Source: JAMZMI01 sp039970095
Lineage (GTDB): Bacteria; Bacteroidota; Bacteroidia; Cytophagales; Cyclobacteriaceae
Assembly (NCBI GenBank): GCA_039970095.1
Contig: JBDVMP010000038.1
Coordinates: 1-64,000 of the forward strand
Length of the DNA: 64,000 nt
Direction: 5' to 3'
Made by a program: the position numbers and the translations under genes. The notes beneath the pieces are model-generated. The model was given only the letters and a program-made list of their open reading frames with translations, was not told the DNA's origin and did not search any database. Positions 43,849 through 51,170 of this stretch are shown piece by piece. Each line of letters begins with the position of its first letter. Position 1 is the first letter of the stretch.

Positions 43849-44607
43849 TCATGATTCTGATTTTAAAAGTTTGACCTGACCAAGAAAACAATCGTAGAGC
43901 TTTGAGGAATCAACAATTTCTTCTTTCAATCTCTCATAAAACTCAGGGTGCCACTGCACACCCATTATCCAACCCGCTGGTGCCTTGGTATAACCAATCG
44001 CCTCAATCACATTATCCTCCGGGCACTCGGCCAATATCTCCAGATTTGGTCCCAAACTTTTTATGGATTGATGATGCACGCTATTGACCCGGCTGGAAGC
44101 ACTCCCCTGGTAAATTTTCTCCAAAATTTTACCCGATGTAAACCGAATCTCATGACTCAGAGCATCGTACAAATCCGCATTTCTGTGAGTGATTGCTCCC
44201 TCTCGTTGAGTAGAGGTGTCCTGATAAAGGCTTCCGCCAAAGTATACGTTCATAAGCTGCATACCCCTACAGATGCCAAGAATAGGTTTGCCCGTTTTCA
44301 TCGCCATTGCCATCAACCTGAGCTCATATTCGTCTCTCTGAGGATCTCCCATCCATCTGCCAATTGGCTCCTCGCCATAACTAGCCGGCGAAAGGTCTGT
44401 TCCGCCTTGAAAAACAAAACCATCCATATTATCAATAAACTCCTTTAAAAGTGCGTCTTCCAAATTGGGTATTAAAATGGGAACAACCCCTACTCTCGTG
44501 AGGTATTGAGCCATATCCTGCTCCATATAAGCGAGGGTCTTCGGGCCAAAAACAGGCCTTTCAGAGTCAGGGTACACAAAGCAAGCCGAGACGCCAATCT
44601 TTAGCAT
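43849..44607 (-). CDS. Gamma-glutamyl hydrolase-type class I amidotransferase (PuuD-like)
   Basis: A 252-residue peptidase C26 family protein. The nucleophile Cys is in ILGICRGMQLMNVYFGGSLYQD and the partner His-Glu in MGVQWHPEF. FQGGTDLSPASYGEE and RVNSVHHQSIKSLG are typical of PuuD, which releases gamma-aminobutyrate from gamma-glutamyl-GABA. It would perform the final step of the operon's pathway: cleavage of the gamma-glutamyl product to glutamate plus a free amino acid. The next gene's stop directly abuts its start. Confidence 0.93.
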   Translation of the reverse strand: MLKIGVSACFVYPDSERPVFGPKTLAYMEQDMAQYLTRVGVVPILIPNLEDALLKEFIDNMDGFVFQGGTDLSPASYGEEPIGRWMGDPQRDEYELRLMAMAMKTGKPILGICRGMQLMNVYFGGSLYQDTSTQREGAITHRNADLYDALSHEIRFTSGKILEKIYQGSASSRVNSVHHQSIKSLGPNLEILAECPEDNVIEAIGYTKAPAGWIMGVQWHPEFYERLKEEIVDSSKLYDCFLGQVKLLKSES

Positions 44608-45753
44608 TTATAAAGCTTTTTGATAAATAGTTTTGAAGTCGTGCTGCGAAACGGGCTTGGGGTTATTTGGGTGACAAAAGTCTGCTAATGCCAACTGTGA
44701 TAGTTCCTCAACATGAAGTTCCTCGACACCAATTTCTGATAGTTTAATCGGCATTGCTAGCCTTTCGTTTAGTTCAAACAAAAAATCTACCACCCTTTCA
44801 CCATCATTGTCAACCACACCTAAAAACTCAGCCATACGATCAAATTTCCTTTCTTGACCTCCGTAGTTAAACTCCATGCCGTAGGGTAGATTGGTCGCGT
44901 TGGCCAATCCGTGATGGGTGTCAAGCAAAGATGAAAGCGGGTGTGCCAAGCTGTGCACGATTCCAAGCCCTTTTTGGAAGGCCACTCCGCCCATCATGGA
45001 CCCCAAAAGCATGTCTGATCGAGACTGCAGATCCGGTTTATGTGTTGCCTTTTCTATTGCATTGGCCAGTAAGGCCATGCCTTCCAGCGCTATGCCCTCA
45101 CACATGGGGTGATAGTTTTTGGCTAGATAGGCTTCCATATTATGCGTTAGAGCATCCATTCCGGTGGCAGCTGTTACAAATGGAGGCAGATCCATGGTGA
45201 GTTCCGGGTCGGCGAAAACCTGACGAGCCAAAAGCTTAGGCGAAAACAGTATTCGCTTCTTTTTAGATTCATCTTCTGAGATTATGGCGCTCCGTCCCAC
45301 CTCGCTTCCTGTCCCAGCGGTAGTGGGTACCGTAACGAAATAAGGAATTTCCTCTGTTACATATCTATCTCCGCCAATAAGATCATCATAGTCAAATAAA
45401 TCTCTGGCGTGATTGATACGCAAAGCTATCGCGCGCGCCACATCGAGCGCCACTCCTCCGCCTATCCCGATGATGCAATCACACTTAGACTCATGATAAA
45501 AGTCGCCACCCGATAGCACGTCTGACTCTACTGGATTTTTGTGTATTTCAGAATAAACATCTACGGCAAGGCCTTTATTTTTTAAATCACTGGTTATTTC
45601 TTTGAAAAAGTCTAGCTGAGCTACCAATGGGTCAGTAACCAAAAGCGGATGAGTTAAACCTGCGGCCAGAATATGACCAGGCAACTCGTCTATGACTCCT
45701 GCTCCAAACCTAATTGGTGTAGGAAAATTGAAGTTGAATCTCGCCCCATCCAA
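44608..45753 (-). CDS. Iron-containing alcohol dehydrogenase
   Basis: A 381-residue group III (iron-type) alcohol dehydrogenase. FNFNFPTPIRFGAG is the usual opening; CIIGIGGGVALDVARAIA is the NAD-binding loop (the usual GGGS has Val instead of Ser), followed by TVPTTAGTGSEV. Metal ligands are expected in DPELTMDLPPFVTAATGMDALTHNMEAY and HSLAHPLSSLLDTHHG. The start is TTG at 45753, with no in-frame ATG before it and no Met for a long way after. In the operon it would oxidise the hydroxyl of a gamma-glutamylated amino alcohol to an aldehyde, replacing the PuuB oxidase of polyamine pathways. Confidence 0.9.
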   Translation of the reverse strand: MDGARFNFNFPTPIRFGAGVIDELPGHILAAGLTHPLLVTDPLVAQLDFFKEITSDLKNKGLAVDVYSEIHKNPVESDVLSGGDFYHESKCDCIIGIGGGVALDVARAIALRINHARDLFDYDDLIGGDRYVTEEIPYFVTVPTTAGTGSEVGRSAIISEDESKKKRILFSPKLLARQVFADPELTMDLPPFVTAATGMDALTHNMEAYLAKNYHPMCEGIALEGMALLANAIEKATHKPDLQSRSDMLLGSMMGGVAFQKGLGIVHSLAHPLSSLLDTHHGLANATNLPYGMEFNYGGQERKFDRMAEFLGVVDNDGERVVDFLFELNERLAMPIKLSEIGVEELHVEELSQLALADFCHPNNPKPVSQHDFKTIYQKAL

Positions 45754-45764
45754 AACTTTATCAG

Positions 45765-47114
45765 TTATATGATTTCAAAATATCGTTTCATTTCCCAATT
45801 GGTAACGGCCTTATCAAACTGACGGCACTCCCACTCTCTTGTTTTCACAAAATGATTTACAAAGTCTTCTCCAAATAGCTCATAAGCAATTTCCGAGCCT
45901 TTCATCTGAGCTGTGGAAGCCCTGAGGTTGACCGGCAAAGTTCCGTTCTGCTCATCTCTATAACCATTGCCCACTGTCTTTTCAACATCCAAATCCAAGC
46001 CCTTTTCAATACCATAAAGCCCGGCTGCCAGACATGCGGACATGGCCAGATACGGGTTCACATCCGAACCTACTACTCTTGTCTCCAGCCGGGTAGATTT
46101 ATCAGAATCCGGCAATGCTCGAAGCGCCGTGGTTCGGTTGTCTATTCCCCAGGTGATGGTCGTAGGAGCCCATGCACCTTCTACCAACCTTTTGTAACTA
46201 TTGATCGTTGGTGCCAGCATCGGCAAGATGTAAGGCATACAAACCAACTGACCGGCCATATAGCTTCGCATGGTCGCACTCATACCGTCCGGATCTTTTG
46301 CATCGTAAAATGCGTTTTTATCATCTTTCCAAAGACTTTGGTGGACGTGACCACTGCAGCCGGGCAGTTCCTGACTCGGCTTGGCCATAAAACTGGCCAT
46401 AAGCCCATGCTTGTAAGCAATCTCCTTGACTCCAGTTTTGAACAATGTAGCTCTATCCGCGGCAAGCAAAATATCTGAATATCTAATGGCAGCTTCATAT
46501 ACCCCAGGGCCTGTTTCGGTATGTAGCCCCTCAAGCGGAACACCAAACTGCTCGAGCAAATCAAAAAGATCATTGAAAAATTCCGAATTCTCCGAGCTTC
46601 GCAACATGGAGTAACCAAACATGCCAGGCGACAGTGGCTTTGGGTTAACGAAGTTTTTATCAGCGAAAGATTCTGGAGTTTCTTCAAAATTGAACCATTC
46701 GAATTCCTGTGAAAAAAGAGGCTCAAAACCTGCTTCAATGGCCTGTTTCGCAATATTTTTCAAAAGCGCACGAGGACAAATCAGACCCTTGGTTTTATTT
46801 TGACTGAAGTCTCCAAGAAAAAAAGGGATGTCTTCATCCCATGGCACTCGTCGGAATGTTGCCAAATCTATACGTGCTTCTGCATCCGGGTATCCCGTGT
46901 GCCAGCCCGTCACGTCAGCATTGTCGTATGACTGATCGGCTACATCCCAGCCAAATAGCACATCACAGAAGCCAAAACCAGATTCAGCTGCCGAGAGGAA
47001 TTTCTCCTTTAGCATAATTTTTCCACGAAGTACGCCATCAATGTCAGTGACGGCTACTTTCACCTTGTTGTGTGCACTATCTTTTATTTGCTGTATGATC
47101 CGTTCTGTTGACAT
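45765..47114 (-). CDS. Glutamine synthetase-like gamma-glutamyl amine ligase
   Basis: A 449-residue type I glutamine-synthetase fold protein of the PuuA/GlnA3-4/FluG-like branch. Active-site segments are FSQEFEWFNFE, LHTETGPGVYEAAIRY, GCSGHVHQSLW, APTTITWGIDNRTTALR and TRLETRVVGSDVNPYLAMSA. GPGVYE in place of the canonical APGQ.E and the absence of a recognisable adenylylation Tyr region argue against a housekeeping GlnA. With PuuP-like, PuuC-like and PuuD-like neighbours it most likely ligates glutamate to an amine. The alcohol dehydrogenase next to it points to an amino alcohol. It lies 9 nt after the permease and 11 nt before the ADH. Confidence 0.9.
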   Translation of the reverse strand: MSTERIIQQIKDSAHNKVKVAVTDIDGVLRGKIMLKEKFLSAAESGFGFCDVLFGWDVADQSYDNADVTGWHTGYPDAEARIDLATFRRVPWDEDIPFFLGDFSQNKTKGLICPRALLKNIAKQAIEAGFEPLFSQEFEWFNFEETPESFADKNFVNPKPLSPGMFGYSMLRSSENSEFFNDLFDLLEQFGVPLEGLHTETGPGVYEAAIRYSDILLAADRATLFKTGVKEIAYKHGLMASFMAKPSQELPGCSGHVHQSLWKDDKNAFYDAKDPDGMSATMRSYMAGQLVCMPYILPMLAPTINSYKRLVEGAWAPTTITWGIDNRTTALRALPDSDKSTRLETRVVGSDVNPYLAMSACLAAGLYGIEKGLDLDVEKTVGNGYRDEQNGTLPVNLRASTAQMKGSEIAYELFGEDFVNHFVKTREWECRQFDKAVTNWEMKRYFEII

Positions 47115-47123
47115 AAGATCAAA

Positions 47124-48446
47124 TTAACCCTTTTTACCAGTAAATAGAAACCATAAGTATGAGCCCAACAATATGGCTGCATAAATTAACGCCAACTTAA
47201 CATTGTACCAGGTCATAGCTAATAGAGCAACAACGGCGATACCCAATGCCAGTGACGGAAAAAGTGGGTATGCAGGCACACGAAAAGGCCGCTCCAGGTT
47301 CGGCTCATTTTTGCGCAATGCAAAAAATGAAATCATGGAAACGATATAAAGCGTAAGTGCTCCAAAACAAGCTATCGTGATAATTTCGCCAGTTTTCCCC
47401 GTAAGGAGCGCCACAATACCAATAAACATATTGATGATCAAAGCATTGGCCGGAGTTTGAGTTTTGGGGTGCACTCTTCCAAAAGCTTTAGGTATATATC
47501 CTACTCTGCCAAACTCAAAAGTAGAACGGCCTGCGGCCAGGATAATTCCATGAAAGGAAGCAACCAACCCAAAAAGCCCGACTGTAATGAGCAGATGATA
47601 AAGTATGTGACTGTCGCCAACAATTTTGGCAAGGGCCAGTGGAAGTGGTGAATCGGAAGGTTCGGTACTGCCCGGAGGGTAAACTACAGACTCCCATCCA
47701 TCTACTCCCACGGCAGACACAAATGTGAGTAAGCACAAAACCACGAGAGTCATTATGGCTGAGCCAAAACCAATGAGTATACTCTTCTGCGGGTTTCTAG
47801 CCTCCTCGGCCACATTGGCCACTCCTTCGATAGCAAGAAAAAACCAAATCGCAAATGGGATGGCAGCAAAGGCTCCCTGAAACCCATTTGGCAGGGCGTT
47901 CATTTTGAGGTTGCTCATCTCCACGTTTGGCAGACATACTCCAGCGAAAATGAGTAGCTCTAATACAGCCAACACCGTGATCACCAACTCGAACATGGCC
48001 GCCGCTCTTACGCCGACAATATTCAATGTGGTAAAAATCAAATAAGCGAAAATCGCTATGTAAAGTGTATCTATAGCTGGAAAAAAGATGTTGAAATAAG
48101 CACCGATGGCAGCAGCTATTGCCGGTGGAGCAAATATGAACTCCACATTTTGGGCCATGCCAGCGAGAAAGCCTAGTTTTTTCCCTAATGCCCTGTCTGC
48201 ATAATCAAATGCACCTCCGGCTTTTGGTATGGCACAGGCCATCTCGGTGTAGCTAAAGGTGAAAGTAACGTACATGATAATGATAAAAAATGTAGCAATG
48301 GCCAACCCCAGAGTCCCTCCCTCAGCCAGTCCCAGATTCCAACCGAAGTACATTCCCGAAATCACATACCCCACACCAAGCCCCCATAGCATGAGTGGCC
48401 CTAAAGTCTTTTTTAGCTGAGTAGTATTGTTTTCGTTTGTGGTCAT
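47124..48446 (-). CDS. APC-family permease of the ethanolamine type
   Basis: A 440-residue, about 12-helix amino acid/polyamine/organocation permease. The opening LKKTLGPLMLWGLGVGYVISGMYFGWNLGLAEGGTLG and FSYTEMACAIPKAGGAFDYADRALGKKLGFLAG closely recall the ethanolamine permease (EAT) group rather than PuuP. WFFLAIEGVANVAEEARNP is the conserved APC segment. It is the first gene of the operon, divergent from the acyltransferase gene, with 105 nt between them for both promoters. Substrate, likely ethanolamine or another amino alcohol, is inferred from resemblance and neighbours. Confidence 0.88.
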   Translation of the reverse strand: MTTNENNTTQLKKTLGPLMLWGLGVGYVISGMYFGWNLGLAEGGTLGLAIATFFIIIMYVTFTFSYTEMACAIPKAGGAFDYADRALGKKLGFLAGMAQNVEFIFAPPAIAAAIGAYFNIFFPAIDTLYIAIFAYLIFTTLNIVGVRAAAMFELVITVLAVLELLIFAGVCLPNVEMSNLKMNALPNGFQGAFAAIPFAIWFFLAIEGVANVAEEARNPQKSILIGFGSAIMTLVVLCLLTFVSAVGVDGWESVVYPPGSTEPSDSPLPLALAKIVGDSHILYHLLITVGLFGLVASFHGIILAAGRSTFEFGRVGYIPKAFGRVHPKTQTPANALIINMFIGIVALLTGKTGEIITIACFGALTLYIVSMISFFALRKNEPNLERPFRVPAYPLFPSLALGIAVVALLAMTWYNVKLALIYAAILLGSYLWFLFTGKKG

Positions 48447-48551
48447 GATTCAATTTTATGCCAAGAAAGATAATCAGAAATAAAGCTCAAATAGGATTAG
48501 GCAATGTCACTTTCATAATTATTATTAAATTCTCCTCGAATCACTCAAGCA

Positions 48552-49904
48552 ATGGTATATCACCTCACCAAGTCCATCATACATTTAGCACTGAGGGGTT
48601 TTTTCAGGAAAATCCATGTGGTAGGGTTTGACAACATTCCCCCGAACAGTCCGGCTATTTTTATTTCCAATCACCCCAGCGCATTGATTGACCCACTTGT
48701 GGTTTCGGTCATTTTCAGAAAACGGATTCACTTTATTGCTGGAGCCGAGTTTTTTGGCAAAGGTTTCAAAAACTGGTTGCTCAAGCATGAGTTTAACATG
48801 ATTCCGGTCTATCGACCAAAGGAAGATAAGAAAGTAGATAACACGGAAATGTTCTCCGAGTGCTACAAAACCCTGGAAAAGAACGGGTCTATTTTGATCT
48901 TTCCGGAAGGGAGCAGTGTCACCGAGCACAGACTGAGGAGCTTCAAAACGGGCACGATAAGAATCCTGACAGGATTTCACAAAATCAACCCGGAAAAACA
49001 TGTTCATGTCATCCCGATTGGACTCAATTATGAAGATGCACATCGCTTCAGGAGTGACATCACTGTGAAAATTGGGCCGCCGTTAGACCCTGAAAAGTTG
49101 CCTTTTGAAAACAAATCCCAGGAGGCCATAAAGGAGATGTCCGAAGTTTTGGAGGAGGGTTTGAGAAATGAAATTTTTCATATTGATAATTACGAATTAA
49201 ACCCGCTGATTTCGAATATAAGTGAGGTATTCAGCCACAACCTTCGACTGAACGCCCGCGATCCTGAGAGGGACTTTTCTGTCAAAAAGAAAATGATTGA
49301 TGCTGTCATGCACTTTCAGGAAACGGCCCCCAAAGAGGTAAAACAGGTCAAAGAAAAGATTGACACCTATTTTGAAAAAATAAAAGAACTCAAGATCAAC
49401 CATCACCTGCTGGACTCTAAAAAGCGCAGACTCAACCCTCTCAAAGTAATAGAGTTGCTGCTATTTTTGCCTGTCTTCCTGATTGGTCTCTGCGGTAATT
49501 TGCTCCCGTTTCTGCTAACCAGAACTCTCTATAGGATAAAGTATCATCCCCGCTTGATTAAAAACTCAGAACATGCAAAACCCATAAACCCAGCTTTTAG
49601 CGCTACGGTATCTTTTGCCATAGGCACACTCATTTTTCTTTTCTGGTTCCTCGGCATCTCAATTACGCTCGGAGTGATATATCAGTGGTGGGTCGGTATG
49701 ATCGCCTTTGTTTCGCTTTATCTTTTAGGGCAATTTTCAACCTGGTATCGCCGGTTGGGCGATCACCTGTTTGCTCGATGGAGAATAAACCTGACTTTTC
49801 GAAGACGTAAACCTGAAGTACAAAAACTCATTGAGCTCAGAAAAGAGATCATCGCTGATCTGGAAAAACACCAAAAGATATATGAAAGTCAAGAAGCTAA
49901 TTAA
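48552..49904 (+). CDS. Lysophospholipid/glycerol-phosphate acyltransferase (PlsC family)
   Basis: A 450-residue membrane-associated acyltransferase. The catalytic H-x4-D motif is NHPSALIDPLV and the glycerol-phosphate-site motif is FPEGSS. The C-terminal half has Lys-rich helices and two to three hydrophobic segments (LLLFLPVFLIGLCGNLLPFLLT and SFAIGTLIFLFWFLGISITLGVIYQWW), more than canonical PlsC. It transfers acyl groups to a lysophospholipid or related acceptor in the inner membrane. Position next to an ethanolamine-type operon could hint at phospholipid turnover, but this is only suggestive. Confidence 0.87.
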   Translation: MVYHLTKSIIHLALRGFFRKIHVVGFDNIPPNSPAIFISNHPSALIDPLVVSVIFRKRIHFIAGAEFFGKGFKNWLLKHEFNMIPVYRPKEDKKVDNTEMFSECYKTLEKNGSILIFPEGSSVTEHRLRSFKTGTIRILTGFHKINPEKHVHVIPIGLNYEDAHRFRSDITVKIGPPLDPEKLPFENKSQEAIKEMSEVLEEGLRNEIFHIDNYELNPLISNISEVFSHNLRLNARDPERDFSVKKKMIDAVMHFQETAPKEVKQVKEKIDTYFEKIKELKINHHLLDSKKRRLNPLKVIELLLFLPVFLIGLCGNLLPFLLTRTLYRIKYHPRLIKNSEHAKPINPAFSATVSFAIGTLIFLFWFLGISITLGVIYQWWVGMIAFVSLYLLGQFSTWYRRLGDHLFARWRINLTFRRRKPEVQKLIELRKEIIADLEKHQKIYESQEAN

Positions 49905-50286
49905 TAGATCGATGCTGCTATTGGCCGTTTCCTTTATAGGATTTTCATGTTGCCAAACCAGAGGGGGTGCTCAAAAAGAACTAGACGAAGAACTCATGCA
50001 CACGGTATTGATCTGGGCTGATAACGAAGCAGATCTGGGCGTGTTGATCGCCGAAAGCACAGAATTTCTTGAAGAAATTGACGAAGTAAAAACCTATTTC
50101 GTTGGCACACCTGCTATGACCCCACGTGACGTGGTGGACAATTCATATTCCGTTTTTCTGACCATGACGTTTGAAAACCAGGAAGACCTCAAAACTTACC
50201 TTGATCATCCCGCGCATGTAGCTTTTTTGAACAAACATAAGACCAACTGGGATCGGATATTGATATATGACAGCAAGCGCGATTAA
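49882..50286 (+). CDS. Lipoprotein with Dabb (stress-responsive A/B barrel) domain
   Basis: I start it at the ATG 49882 (MKVKKLINRSMLLLAVSFIGFSCCQ), where a lipoprotein signal precedes a Cys; this overlaps the acyltransferase gene by 23 nt. The mature part of about 110 residues shows LMHTVLIWADNE, VKTYFVGTP, YSVFLTMTFENQEDLKTYLDHPAHVAFLNKH, the pattern of the ferredoxin-like Dabb dimer domain. The role is unknown. Its stop overlaps the stop region of the convergent transglutaminase gene. Confidence 0.8.
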   Translation: MKVKKLINRSMLLLAVSFIGFSCCQTRGGAQKELDEELMHTVLIWADNEADLGVLIAESTEFLEEIDEVKTYFVGTPAMTPRDVVDNSYSVFLTMTFENQEDLKTYLDHPAHVAFLNKHKTNWDRILIYDSKRD

Positions 50287-51170
50287 GCATAATCAGCGTC
50301 CATATCTCTCACGTCCACGCTTACTTCCATCTTCTGCTTGCCTACGCTGTAAACAATGCCTTTGAGAGGTGTCACATCCTTGAAATCGCGACCTACTGCC
50401 ACTCGAATGTGCTTATCGCCAACAAGCAGGTTATTGGTGGCATCAAATTCCACCCAGTCCATGCCCGGAATATAAAGCGCCACCCAGGCATGCGAAGCAT
50501 CAGCCCCTACCAATTTGGGTTTGCCCGGTGGTGGAAGTGTCTCAATATACCCACTAACATATCTTGCTGCCAGGCCGATAGACCTGAGGCAGGCCAACTG
50601 GAAATGAGCAAAATCCTGACACACCCCTTTTTTTGTTTTGAAAACAGTAGAAACAGGTGTGCTGATATCGGTAAATCCGGGAGTGAACTTAAAATCACGA
50701 TTGATGCGCGAGTTTAGCTCCATTGCCGCCTCCATAATAGGACGTCCAGGCATAAAAGACTCCAGAGTATATTCCTCGATACCGTCAACAAATCGAACAT
50801 GGTTCGACTCCAGATAAAACTGCCTGATGTCGTTGAGTGCATCTGTACTTTGAAGCCACGAGACCACTTCTTCCCAAGGTTGTGTTTGTGACGGATCCAC
50901 ATTCATCCAGTCTGGCGACTGGATTTCAATCTCACTTTCTGAGGTCACTTTCAGATTTTTGTGCGCACGCTCAATAGAGAAATACAGGTACTTGTTTTCA
51001 AAAAAATCTTCTCTATCCACGATATAGCTCGGCTCTGGCTCTATCTTGTACGAATAGTTGCCAACCTTCTGAAATGGCAAATCCTTCGGTACCTGAAACA
51101 TCATATTGTGGCACAGCGAAGCTGCAGAGGCATATATGTAATCTGTGATATGTACGACCCTATACCTCAT
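50283..51170 (-). CDS. Transglutaminase-like protein with bacterial N-terminal domain
   Basis: A 295-residue protein. An N-terminal beta-rich Bact_transglu_N domain (RYRVVHITDYIYASAASLCHN) precedes a papain-like transglutaminase core with the catalytic Cys in TKKGVCQDFAHFQLACLRSIGLAARYVSGY, the His in ASHAWVALYIPGMDWVEFDATN and the Asp in that same segment. It overlaps the ATP-grasp gene by ATGA and belongs to a three-gene peptide-modifying cluster. It may act as a peptidase, amidase or true transglutaminase; the substrate is unknown. Confidence 0.9.
   Translation of the reverse strand: MRYRVVHITDYIYASAASLCHNMMFQVPKDLPFQKVGNYSYKIEPEPSYIVDREDFFENKYLYFSIERAHKNLKVTSESEIEIQSPDWMNVDPSQTQPWEEVVSWLQSTDALNDIRQFYLESNHVRFVDGIEEYTLESFMPGRPIMEAAMELNSRINRDFKFTPGFTDISTPVSTVFKTKKGVCQDFAHFQLACLRSIGLAARYVSGYIETLPPPGKPKLVGADASHAWVALYIPGMDWVEFDATNNLLVGDKHIRVAVGRDFKDVTPLKGIVYSVGKQKMEVSVDVRDMDADYA

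Noticed and set aside
42465..48446. Classical Puu putrescine pathway
   Set aside because: No FAD-dependent PuuB oxidase is present; an iron alcohol dehydrogenase takes its place and the permease looks like the ethanolamine type, so a polyamine substrate is less likely.
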